36,597 bases of DNA from a virus. Position numbers and translations under genes: made by a program. The notes beneath the pieces were generated by a model. That model was not told where the DNA came from. It ran no database searches and worked only from the letters and a program-made list of their open reading frames with translations. The DNA lies in IMG/VR virus record IMGVR_UViG_3300032053_000238, positions 1 through 36,597 of that record. The stretch is one strand, 5' to 3'. Shown here piece by piece: positions 23,169 to 29,371 of the stretch; position 1 is the first letter of the stretch, and each line of letters opens with the position of its first letter.

Positions 23169-23592
23169 ATATGCTCTTCACTATAAAATTATATTGCGGA
23201 TTTTTTGCGTTTGTTTTTTTCGCGTATTTTTTTATTGCGGAAATTACTTCATGCGCATCAAACGGATACATCCCCAACACATACGATTCGCCTAAATAAA
23301 AATCTTTGGAATTTCCTTTTCTCGCCCATGAAATGTATCCGCGTTCGGTAATCTTGGCTAATCCATCGGTGCCGTAACTTTCCGGTATTTTATATCCTTT
23401 TTTTTGTAAAAATGCGGCAATATCGTTATGCATTACATCATTACTATCAATCACAAATAAGTTACCGTCCGGATCGCTTATTGCTCGTAAATTATCTTCC
23501 ATACGAGATATTGATATCGGATTTTTAAACACTTCATATCCTCTAATTCTACCGATAAGATCTTCTTTTAATAAATTTTTAAGTTTTATCAT
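23161..23592 (-). CDS. Leader-tagged paralogous protein, member 2 (143 aa)
   Basis: ATG at 23592, one base after the previous stop; its own stop lies within ATGATTAA, the start of the CCA-enzyme gene. The leader is MIKLKNLLKE|D. The body follows the family pattern: NPISISRMEDNLRAISDPDG, NLFVIDSND, KITERGYISWARKGNSKDFY, LGES and a C-terminal KKYAKKTNAKNPQYNFIVKS. Closest relative in the window is the frameshifted gene at 25285-25735, then the 140-aa protein. Function not recognised. The presence of three copies in one operon argues for duplication and divergence of a cargo protein. Confidence 0.87.
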   Translation of the reverse strand: MIKLKNLLKEDLIGRIRGYEVFKNPISISRMEDNLRAISDPDGNLFVIDSNDVMHNDIAAFLQKKGYKIPESYGTDGLAKITERGYISWARKGNSKDFYLGESYVLGMYPFDAHEVISAIKKYAKKTNAKNPQYNFIVKSIYD

Positions 23593-23593
23593 T

Positions 23594-24010
23594 TTACTTT
23601 ATTTTAATATATACCGCTTCGCCCATCCTATTAACATTTAATGTCGCAAACCCATTTTTTACTAACCATATTAACTGATGTGATATATCCCTTCCAATAA
23701 AATATACCAAAATCCATACCGGAATATATTTGAACGGAGACTCAGAACCCAAAACATACTTATAAATATTTTTAATATCCCTTAATTCTTCTTGTGTCGG
23801 TTCTGTACCGGACGTTATCCTTGTATTTCTCGGTATATTAGGTAATCTCTCATCTTCGCCTCGTAATGGAAACTGATATGCTTTTTTATTTCCATAATTA
23901 ATCAAACGAGAATTCTCCTTTTGGAATTTGGTTTTGGGTTTATGTCTTTTACTATATTCTTCGCAATCAGAATAAAAATCTTCTCTTATTAATCTTTTAA
24001 GTTTAATCAT
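23594..24010 (-). CDS. Leader-tagged protein of unknown function (138 aa)
   Basis: ATG at 24010 inside ATGATTAA, which also ends the kinase gene (8-base overlap). The leader is MIKLKRLIRE|D. The middle is basic and polar (KRHKPKTKFQKENSRL). The C-terminal part, PVWILVYFIGRDISHQLIWL then VKNGFATLNVNRMGEAVYIK, looks like helices followed by a two-stranded wing, so a small winged-helix fold is possible but unproven. No catalytic motif. The tag and the coupled position place it with the other predicted packaged proteins. Confidence 0.8.
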   Translation of the reverse strand: MIKLKRLIREDFYSDCEEYSKRHKPKTKFQKENSRLINYGNKKAYQFPLRGEDERLPNIPRNTRITSGTEPTQEELRDIKNIYKYVLGSESPFKYIPVWILVYFIGRDISHQLIWLVKNGFATLNVNRMGEAVYIKIK

Positions 24011-24836
24011 GTTTTAATTTTCTCTTTAAAAAGAATTTATAATCATTTATCAATTTCCAAGTTCCTTTAATCGGCGAAGAACCCGTGGATTCCCACTTAA
24101 AGTGCATCAACCTATCAACTACCCCGTCAGATTTTTGCCCTTCACTTTTATAATCATTATACGCCTTATCCATCTGAGTTGCATAATTTAAAATCACATT
24201 TTCGCCTACCCCGCGACCTTGAGTATTTTTTCTCCACACATCGCGCTCAATTGCCAGATTGACATCTATATCCAAATATATGACGGTATTGTTAAATTTA
24301 TTTTGCTTAGTTCTAACTAATTTTTGTATAATACTATTGGAATGTGTCGCAGTCGTATCAATAACTAAAAGATTACCCGCTTCCACAATTTTTGTATCAA
24401 ACATTTTTGTTGTTAAAGATTGCGCCGCATCTCGTATATCAAAATAAGTTGAATAAAACCCTTTATAAAAAGTTTTATAAAAATATCTCAATCCTTTATT
24501 TTTATTGTTTTCCCACCACTCATACGTTATAGGCATCCTAACTTCGGTATCATTATTATTTATGTATTTGGAATCGTTTATAAATTTATTCAAATCTTCG
24601 TTGGATTTTATATTATCAGTCATCCAATTATATTGATTTTTGGCGTGTTGATATTGCGCAGCGATAACTTGAATATCAGATGCGCTTACCTTATATCCAG
24701 CAAAACTTGAAATATATCTTTGCACTTCGTTGTTGATAAAAGTAGATTTTCCGGCAGCGGGTAGCCCCATAAGAACGACGCATTGTTTCATCAAATCTTC
24801 TTTAAATTCAAAGTATATCTTTTTAAGTTTTATCAT
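24003..24836 (-). CDS. Zeta-toxin/polynucleotide-kinase-like P-loop kinase with leader (277 aa)
   Basis: ATG at 24836 in an ATGA overlap with the metallopeptidase gene. The leader MIKLKKIYFE|F is a looser form of the tag. KQCVVLMGLPAAGKSTF follows (Walker A, residues 24-32). Later GNLLVIDTTATHS is a Walker B-like strand, and VIYLDIDVNLAIERDVWRKN followed by TQGRGVGENVI forms the Arg-containing lid typical of zeta toxins and T4 Pnk-type kinases. Residues about 60-120 are an insert (SKYINNNDTEV, YEWWENNKNKGLRYF). The family phosphorylates either nucleotide sugars (zeta) or nucleic-acid ends (Pnk); the sequence alone does not decide. No phosphatase domain. Packaging in the head is inferred from the leader. 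Confidence 0.8.
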   Translation of the reverse strand: MIKLKKIYFEFKEDLMKQCVVLMGLPAAGKSTFINNEVQRYISSFAGYKVSASDIQVIAAQYQHAKNQYNWMTDNIKSNEDLNKFINDSKYINNNDTEVRMPITYEWWENNKNKGLRYFYKTFYKGFYSTYFDIRDAAQSLTTKMFDTKIVEAGNLLVIDTTATHSNSIIQKLVRTKQNKFNNTVIYLDIDVNLAIERDVWRKNTQGRGVGENVILNYATQMDKAYNDYKSEGQKSDGVVDRLMHFKWESTGSSPIKGTWKLINDYKFFLKRKLKHD

Positions 24837-25288
24837 ATTTTCATTCTTTTTTTAATTTGGTCGCCAGAAGTTTTTTCAAATTCATCGAGCGACACTTTCC
24901 AATGAATCTTAAAATATTTTTTAACTAAATCCGCGGCGCGGAAAAAATGATATTTTCTAAGCAGGAGATACCCACCATAATCCGCTTCTTTTTCTTGACG
25001 CGATTGCCAAGTAATATTGTGTTTAAGTAAATGATGCGCTATTTCATGCGCTTCAATAAATCTAATAGTATCTTCTGATGTATTATCAAGCTCTTCGCCA
25101 TCAACTATTATAATCGGCTTATCAGGAAGAGTTGCAGCAATATCCTTATCACCGATAAAACTTTTTAATTCTTCATATTTCGGATGCGCCTTGAAAACGA
25201 CAACTATATTATATCGTTTATCTATTTGCCCGTTAAATGAAACTATATCTTTAGTTTCTTCTTTTATCATATTTTTAAGTTTTATCAT
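24833..25288 (-). CDS. Zinc metallopeptidase (HEIAHH) with leader (151 aa)
   Basis: ATG at 25288, overlapping the ancestral stop of the frameshifted upstream gene. The leader is MIKLKNMIKE|E. The catalytic motif AHEIAHHLLKH gives H81, E82 and H85. Eleven residues past that motif, EKEADYGGYLLL supplies the probable third zinc ligand (E101) in the E-A-D form used by ImmA/IrrE-type and related gluzincin peptidases. It is small for a peptidase and has no signal peptide or membrane segment. ImmA-like enzymes cut repressors; if this one is delivered with the DNA it could act on a host regulator or defence protein, but the target is speculation. Confidence 0.85.
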   Translation of the reverse strand: MIKLKNMIKEETKDIVSFNGQIDKRYNIVVVFKAHPKYEELKSFIGDKDIAATLPDKPIIIVDGEELDNTSEDTIRFIEAHEIAHHLLKHNITWQSRQEKEADYGGYLLLRKYHFFRAADLVKKYFKIHWKVSLDEFEKTSGDQIKKRMKI

Positions 25289-25735
25289 CGTATCGACTCA
25301 AGAATAAAATTGTATTGCGGATTTTTTGCTTTAACCTTTTTTGCATATTTTTTATATAAGGCATAAGTTTTTTGCTAGTAAAATATGGTAAATCTTCTCT
25401 ATCAAGTTCTACGGATTCTGATAAAAAAACGAATTGGCTCTACCGTTTCTTTGCCATGGAATATACCCCCGCTTAATTTGTTCCGCTAATTCTCCTAGCG
25501 TATTTCCAACGGGAGTTGAATATCCGTGTTTATTTAACCAGTTCGCAAAATGGGTGTGAATCACATCCCAGTTATCATCTATCACGAATAAGTCGCCGTT
25601 GGGAAAACTTATTGCGCGTAAATCTTCCACCATTCTGGATATTGATTTCGGGTTCTTAAATATTTGGTTTCTGCCCGGATCCGTTCCGTAATATCCAATA
25701 AGTTCTTCTTTTAATAAATCTTTTAGTTTTATCAT
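25285..25735 (-). pseudogene. Leader-tagged paralogue, member 3, broken by two homopolymer frameshifts
   Basis: ATG at 25735 opens a 108-residue frame with leader MIKLKDLLKE|E that follows the 143-aa paralogue (FKNPKSISRMVEDLRAISFP, NGDLFVIDDN, KRGYIPWQRNGRANSFF) and stops at 25409. The missing C-terminus is present in other frames. A one-base loss in the run of seven A (25423-25429, plus strand) interrupts SFFLSESVELDRED. A second one-base loss in the run of six T (25348-25353) interrupts LMPYIKKYAKK. After both corrections the frame ends NPQYNFILESIR at a TGA overlapping the next gene's ATG, exactly as intact neighbours do. Either recent decay or sequencing error at homopolymers. Confidence 0.8.
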
Positions 25736-25736
25736 T

Positions 25737-26651
25737 TTATTCGCCAGTATGATTTATCAACGCTAAAATTCTTTTTCGCCAGCTAATTAGTTTGTCTTTA
25801 TATTTTCTTTTCAATGGTTCTTCAAATTCTTCTTGTCCGGGATCATCAACTTCTACGGAAAAAGATTCCGGCATCTGAAATCCTTGCGGCGCATCTCGCA
25901 TAGTATTTGACGATTCGTTTATTAAATTTTTTAATTTGATGGTATTGTCGCCCAAACCTTTACGAGTTCTAAAACGAGTTGCGACAGGTAATTCACCGGA
26001 TTTCGCACCCGGAACTTTATGACGAGAACCTGCGCCGTAAGGAACTGCAACACTTTTCTTTTTCATCGGCGACAACATATGTTGTATTTCCTTTCCAACT
26101 TGTTTTTCGCTTCCGATATATTCGTCTACTGGAATGAACTTAATTTTGCCACCCGCTTTTGCAACCGTTGTAGCATTCCAGGCCACCCACCCCGCAGCTT
26201 CTGGAGAATCATACCCGAATAAAGTTTCCGGTGCTTCATACTTTCCTTTTTTATCAATCACTTCAATTTTCCAATCTTTAAGATTTCCCATCGGGGTACC
26301 GAGTTTTTTAATATCTCTCATAACTTTCTGCAATTCATATTTTGGCGGGTATTCCCAGAAAGAAATAACTTTTCTTCTCAACCATACTCTTCCAGGATAT
26401 TTATACATATTCCGGCTCCATTCGTGGTCGGATAAATAATTATCCATCGGCAATCTTTTTTCTGGTGGGATGCTCCAATGAAGAGTGGTATGATTTCCTT
26501 TGCGTTCAATATACATTTTTCCGTTATAATAACCGAAAACATATGAATCATCGTCATTCCACGACAGATTTTCCATGTATTCAAACTCATCTTTAACCGC
26601 CGGCATATAGGCGTTATCAGGATTTTCTAGCAGTAATTTTTTTAATCTCAT
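25737..26651 (-). CDS. Two-leader fusion protein of unknown function (304 aa)
   Basis: ATG at 26651, five bases after the previous stop. The N-terminal tag is the shortened MRLKKLLLE|N. Residues 10-230 form a compact domain with VFGYYNGKMYIERKGNHTTL, WSIPPEKRLPMDNYLSDHEW, RVWLRRKVISFWEYPP and DKKGKYEAPETLFGYDSPEA, all unrecognised. At about residue 237 a second tag occurs inside the protein (NTIKLKNLINE|S), followed by a short acidic tail with EVDDPGQEEFEEPLKRKYKD. The ATG expected for a separate gene is replaced by ACC. This looks like two tagged genes fused in frame; cleavage at both L-x-E/I-x-E sites would release two polypeptides. Function of either part is unknown. Confidence 0.8.
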   Translation of the reverse strand: MRLKKLLLENPDNAYMPAVKDEFEYMENLSWNDDDSYVFGYYNGKMYIERKGNHTTLHWSIPPEKRLPMDNYLSDHEWSRNMYKYPGRVWLRRKVISFWEYPPKYELQKVMRDIKKLGTPMGNLKDWKIEVIDKKGKYEAPETLFGYDSPEAAGWVAWNATTVAKAGGKIKFIPVDEYIGSEKQVGKEIQHMLSPMKKKSVAVPYGAGSRHKVPGAKSGELPVATRFRTRKGLGDNTIKLKNLINESSNTMRDAPQGFQMPESFSVEVDDPGQEEFEEPLKRKYKDKLISWRKRILALINHTGE

Positions 26652-26656
26652 TTATT

Positions 26657-27064
26657 TTATTGCCCGATTTTCAGTTCAGTTAAAAATGCTTTCAATAATC
26701 TCAGATCTTCTTTACCTTCAAATGGCTGGGAAACCGCATTTCGTTCTTTGTCCGCAATCCATCCGTACTCAGCCGTAAAAGAAGCACACATGGAGACATA
26801 AACTACTTTATTTTTTTCGCCTTCATATGTTTCTTTGGTTAAATCTAAAACATATTTTTTATTATCATCAGATTTCCATTTCCATTGCGCAAGAAGTTTG
26901 GTTACTCCCTCTATAAATGATCTTTGAAATGACTTCGCAAAAGTCAATTCATTATTTGCGAAGGGCAAAGTTTTTCCTTTATGAATGTGATTTCTTTTTA
27001 ATATCGCGGCTTCGGATAATTTCTTTCCCTCGGTTAAAAATTGCTTCCATTTGTTGTCTTTCAT
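26657..27064 (-). CDS. Protein of unknown function with variant leader (135 aa)
   Basis: ATG at 27064 in an ATGA overlap with the 221-aa gene. The N-terminus MKDNKWKQFLTE|GKKLSEA keeps the K-x-x-F-L-x-E end of the tag and is closer to T4 internal-protein leaders (MKTYQEFIxEA) than the other tags here. The body contains KSFQRSFIEGVTKLLAQWKW, YVLDLTKETYEGEKNKVVYV and EDLRLLKAFLTELKIGQ: an alpha/beta protein without a motif I recognise. Tight coupling with its neighbours puts it in the same operon and probably the same role. Confidence 0.78.
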   Translation of the reverse strand: MKDNKWKQFLTEGKKLSEAAILKRNHIHKGKTLPFANNELTFAKSFQRSFIEGVTKLLAQWKWKSDDNKKYVLDLTKETYEGEKNKVVYVSMCASFTAEYGWIADKERNAVSQPFEGKEDLRLLKAFLTELKIGQ

Positions 27065-27726
27065 TTTTTATTCTCCCTGTATTTATATTCTGCGCGTGTC
27101 GCAAGTTCATGCGCCTTTTCGTATTCATATTTTTTATTTTTCATCAAATATCTTTCAACATATTCGTGAACCATCACCGCGCCATACTCGTCAGGTGCTA
27201 TCGTATTGTCTATCCAGATAGTATTCCCTGGAATATATTTATACACTAAGTCGTGACCACCTTGGCTAAAATCATCGTCTTTCAGATTTCTTACGGCGAA
27301 ACCGTTTACCAACATTACCGTCGTTTCGTTAATAGCCCCGATATTTTTTATTAAAATATCAGTTTCAGTAAACGTATTATATTTTTCGCGGATTTTTTTC
27401 TCAAACATTTTCGCCTTAACGTAGGCGACATTTTCGTTATATTGTTTTTTCTGCAATCGTAAATAAACTATTGCGCATTTTATCGCCGCACGTTTTTCAT
27501 TTTTATCAATCTCTTCCGCAATCCATATTTCGTCTTTTGGGATTTCTCTGAATCCCGAATAATTATTCTCAGAACTATAAACTCCAAAATCCAGAAAATC
27601 TGGTAGGCGACATCCTTTACGATAATCGTCTAAACTTACTGACTTTCTAATCTCCGAGCCATTTACTAAGCAAACTTTATATTCATCTATTTTTCCGATA
27701 TATTTTTTATCTGGATTTTTTATCAT
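27061..27726 (-). CDS. Duplicated HExxER-motif protein (221 aa)
   Basis: ATG at 27726, overlapping the previous gene by 20 bases, with a weak ribosome site. The protein is a tandem duplication. Copy 1 (about residues 15-115) has VCLVNGSEIRK, REIPKDEIWIAEEIDKNEKR and AAIKCAIVYLR. Copy 2 (about 130-218) has VMLVNGFAVRN, KYIPGNTIWIDNTIAPDEYG and AVMVHEYVERYLM, followed by YEYEKAHELATRAE. Only copy 2 keeps the HEYVER motif and the downstream KAHELA box seen in a common phage/plasmid protein family that may bind metal; copy 1 has lost both. No capsid leader is visible. Function unknown; possibly a metal-dependent enzyme with a degenerate partner domain. Confidence 0.82.
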   Translation of the reverse strand: MIKNPDKKYIGKIDEYKVCLVNGSEIRKSVSLDDYRKGCRLPDFLDFGVYSSENNYSGFREIPKDEIWIAEEIDKNEKRAAIKCAIVYLRLQKKQYNENVAYVKAKMFEKKIREKYNTFTETDILIKNIGAINETTVMLVNGFAVRNLKDDDFSQGGHDLVYKYIPGNTIWIDNTIAPDEYGAVMVHEYVERYLMKNKKYEYEKAHELATRAEYKYRENKK

Positions 27727-28099
27727 TATTTTTGAACCGTATTGTTTCCATCAACTGAGTTTTTAACCCGGCATATATTTCATTAAAGTCTGAAATAATT
27801 TCGTTTAATTCATCGTCTCTCAAATCTTTCGCGTCTTCCACACCCTGAGATTCTGGTGGTGAGTCGTGAAGTTCCGGATTCCAAATTGTTCTGTCTTTCC
27901 GATATATTTGTGCGTCTTCGTGTTTTATATTGTCCGCAATCGGAAAATCAACTTGCGTGTATTCTCCATTTTTTACCCAATCATAATCCAAATCCCTTTT
28001 CTTTCCGGGAAGGACATAACAGGAATCCGGTTCGTCACTAAATGCGCGTTCGCCCGAACCTAATTCAGAAGTTTCCTTTAACAGTTTATCTTTACTCAT
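27707..28099 (-). CDS. Acidic protein of unknown function with weak leader (130 aa)
   Basis: ATG at 28099, eight-base overlap (ATGAGTAA) with the M15 peptidase stop. The N-terminus MSKDKLLKE|TSELGSGE retains L-L-x-E but not the M-I-K-L-K part, so it is only a weak candidate for the tag. The middle is acidic with short Pro-containing stretches (NPELHDSPPESQGVEDAKDL), ending in a helix DDELNEIISDFNEIYAGLKT. There is no recognisable domain. Its coupled position in the operon favours a shared function with the tagged genes. Confidence 0.75.
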   Translation of the reverse strand: MSKDKLLKETSELGSGERAFSDEPDSCYVLPGKKRDLDYDWVKNGEYTQVDFPIADNIKHEDAQIYRKDRTIWNPELHDSPPESQGVEDAKDLRDDELNEIISDFNEIYAGLKTQLMETIRFKNNDKKSR

Positions 28100-28586
28100 A
28101 AATTATATTTCCATTTTTTATTTGCTCTTTGGTATAATGTTTATACACCGTTTGCCCGTCTACTTTTCTGGCGACAGTATTTCTCAATCTATTATTTCCA
28201 TTTCGTTTATACGATATATGAACCCATTCTAAAAATTCGCAAATAATCTGATCATAGATTAACTCGCTTTCTAAAACTATCCACTCAAATAGTCCGGTTG
28301 TTTTTACTGCAAAAACGTCTATGTCGGCAGCTTCTCCGAATGTGTGTTGAGATCTTTCGGCTCCGCCAATTAACTTATTTACTTCAGGACAACGATACCC
28401 CGAATGAACGATTATCGGCTTTTTGTAATGGCTGCGAATCGGTTCTAGAACATTTATACATAACACTTTCAGATTTTCTATTTGCGTATTATTTGGATTG
28501 TTGTCTATCATAAGACGAGTCGCCGTTTCCGACGTTACCATTTCACCATAAGTAAAATGTGGCGACAACTTATCTGTATATTGCAT
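28092..28586 (-). CDS. Peptidase M15-type murein hydrolase (164 aa)
   Basis: I place the start at ATG 28586 (MQYTDKLSPHFTYGEM) with AGGAG seven bases upstream; a longer frame from 28646 would run through the candidate promoter element. Motifs are those of the M15_3 group: HSGYRCPEVN (61-70), then S79-x-H81-x2-G84-x-A86-x-D88 (SQHTFGEAADID) and EWVHISY with H123. H81, D88 and H123 are the expected zinc ligands. The family cuts peptide cross-links in peptidoglycan. No signal peptide, so it could be an endolysin or a virion-associated lysin. First gene of the operon; a candidate late promoter element lies 29 bases upstream. Confidence 0.88.
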   Translation of the reverse strand: MQYTDKLSPHFTYGEMVTSETATRLMIDNNPNNTQIENLKVLCINVLEPIRSHYKKPIIVHSGYRCPEVNKLIGGAERSQHTFGEAADIDVFAVKTTGLFEWIVLESELIYDQIICEFLEWVHISYKRNGNNRLRNTVARKVDGQTVYKHYTKEQIKNGNIIYE

Positions 28587-28614
28587 TGTACATCTCCTGA
28601 TTTTATACATATAA

Positions 28615-28624
28615 GTATAAATAT
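28615..28624 (-). promoter_or_regulatory. Candidate late promoter element ATATTTATAC (cargo operon)
   Basis: Minus-strand ATATTTATAC followed by TTATATG, 29 bases before the M15 peptidase ATG. It would start the long operon running down to 21307. Confidence 0.4.
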
Positions 28625-28662
28625 ATCTTATTTTGAGTTTTAACACGGCCGGTAAAAATAAA

Positions 28663-28687
28663 AAACCCCGCAGATTGTGCGGGGTTT
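28663..28687. terminator. Intrinsic terminator after the lipoprotein gene
   Basis: 10-bp stem AAACCCCGCA / TGCGGGGTTT with a 5-base loop. On the minus strand it is followed by TTTATTTTTACC, 23 bases past the lipoprotein stop. Confidence 0.93.
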
Positions 28688-28709
28688 AGTGATTTTTTAC
28701 TTTTACGGT

Positions 28710-29300
28710 TTAATGACTTAACGATTTAATCGGATCGTCAATTGGTACTTTTGTTTCAGGTGGTTCTATCAATTCAACATATACTTTTATATTCATCGTA
28801 TAATGAAAGTTATAATTGGATTGTATCCAAAAATCCATTCGCTCAACGTAGTCGTTTATATCATAAGTTTTGGTCACGGTTTTATTAAGTACGTATCCGT
28901 GCCCACCATTTGAATCACGATATAAATTCGTCACGGTGTCAGCAGGAAAATCCGTACCTATCCAGTTCCACGTATTTACTAAGGTCAGGTATAAAGTAAC
29001 GTCTTCCGGAATCGTAAAATTTATCTCGACATCTATTTTTGTTATATATAATGGTCGAACCGATAAACAATTCCAAACAGAATCTTCATCCCAAATAAAA
29101 TCTATCCACGAACCCTGAAATTTGGGTTTATTATAATAAACTAAATCAAAGTCTCCATCCGTTTCTATTGCGTATGTATCAATACTGGGTTGGGTGCACG
29201 ACTTTTCGATAATGGGCGACATTCCATTATCAGTACATCCCAACAATAATATCATAATCGCAACCAAAAAACCAACAAAACCACACTTAAAACTAAACAT
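28710..29300 (-). CDS. Predicted lipoprotein (196 aa)
   Basis: I place the start at ATG 29300 (MFSFKCGFVGFLVAIMILLL) because the upstream ATG at 29336 precedes the predicted transcription start. AAAGGG lies upstream. The signal peptide ends in a lipobox L-L-G-C with C22, giving a membrane-anchored lipoprotein after cleavage. The mature part is beta-rich and Trp/Tyr/Asp-rich (YYNKPKFQGSWIDFIWDEDS, PLYITKIDVEINFTIPEDVT, MDFWIQSNYNFHYTMNIKVY), no known domain. It has its own promoter and terminator, unlike its neighbours, which is typical of morons. Phage lipoproteins often block superinfection or alter the host surface; that role is inference. Confidence 0.85.
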   Translation of the reverse strand: MFSFKCGFVGFLVAIMILLLGCTDNGMSPIIEKSCTQPSIDTYAIETDGDFDLVYYNKPKFQGSWIDFIWDEDSVWNCLSVRPLYITKIDVEINFTIPEDVTLYLTLVNTWNWIGTDFPADTVTNLYRDSNGGHGYVLNKTVTKTYDINDYVERMDFWIQSNYNFHYTMNIKVYVELIEPPETKVPIDDPIKSLSH

Positions 29301-29324
29301 ATTTTCCCTTTCACTTCTTAATAT

Positions 29325-29353
29325 AATATACAACATATTATACTAACAGTCAA
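29325..29353 (-). promoter_or_regulatory. Sigma70-like promoter TTGACT-N17-TATATT
   Basis: -35 TTGACT (complement of 29348-29353), a 17-base spacer and -10 TATATT (complement of 29325-29330). It begins 19 bases past the fibre-gene stop and sets the lipoprotein start at 29300. Confidence 0.85.
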
Positions 29354-29371
29354 GTAAAATTCTAAGTATTT

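Noticed and set aside
27073-27080. T4 late-promoter-like TATAAATA on the minus strand before the 135-aa gene
   Set aside because: It is inside the coding end of the 221-aa gene, almost touching the ribosome site of the next gene. It is a single copy and best explained by the codons for E-Y-K-Y.
28587-28646. N-terminal extension of the M15 peptidase from ATG 28646
   Set aside because: The extension is built from the AT-rich promoter-like element, lacks a ribosome site and precedes a good AGGAG-ATG at 28586.
29301-29336. Longer lipoprotein start at 29336
   Set aside because: It lies upstream of the predicted transcription start of the promoter at 29325-29353, and the signal peptide begins properly at 29300.
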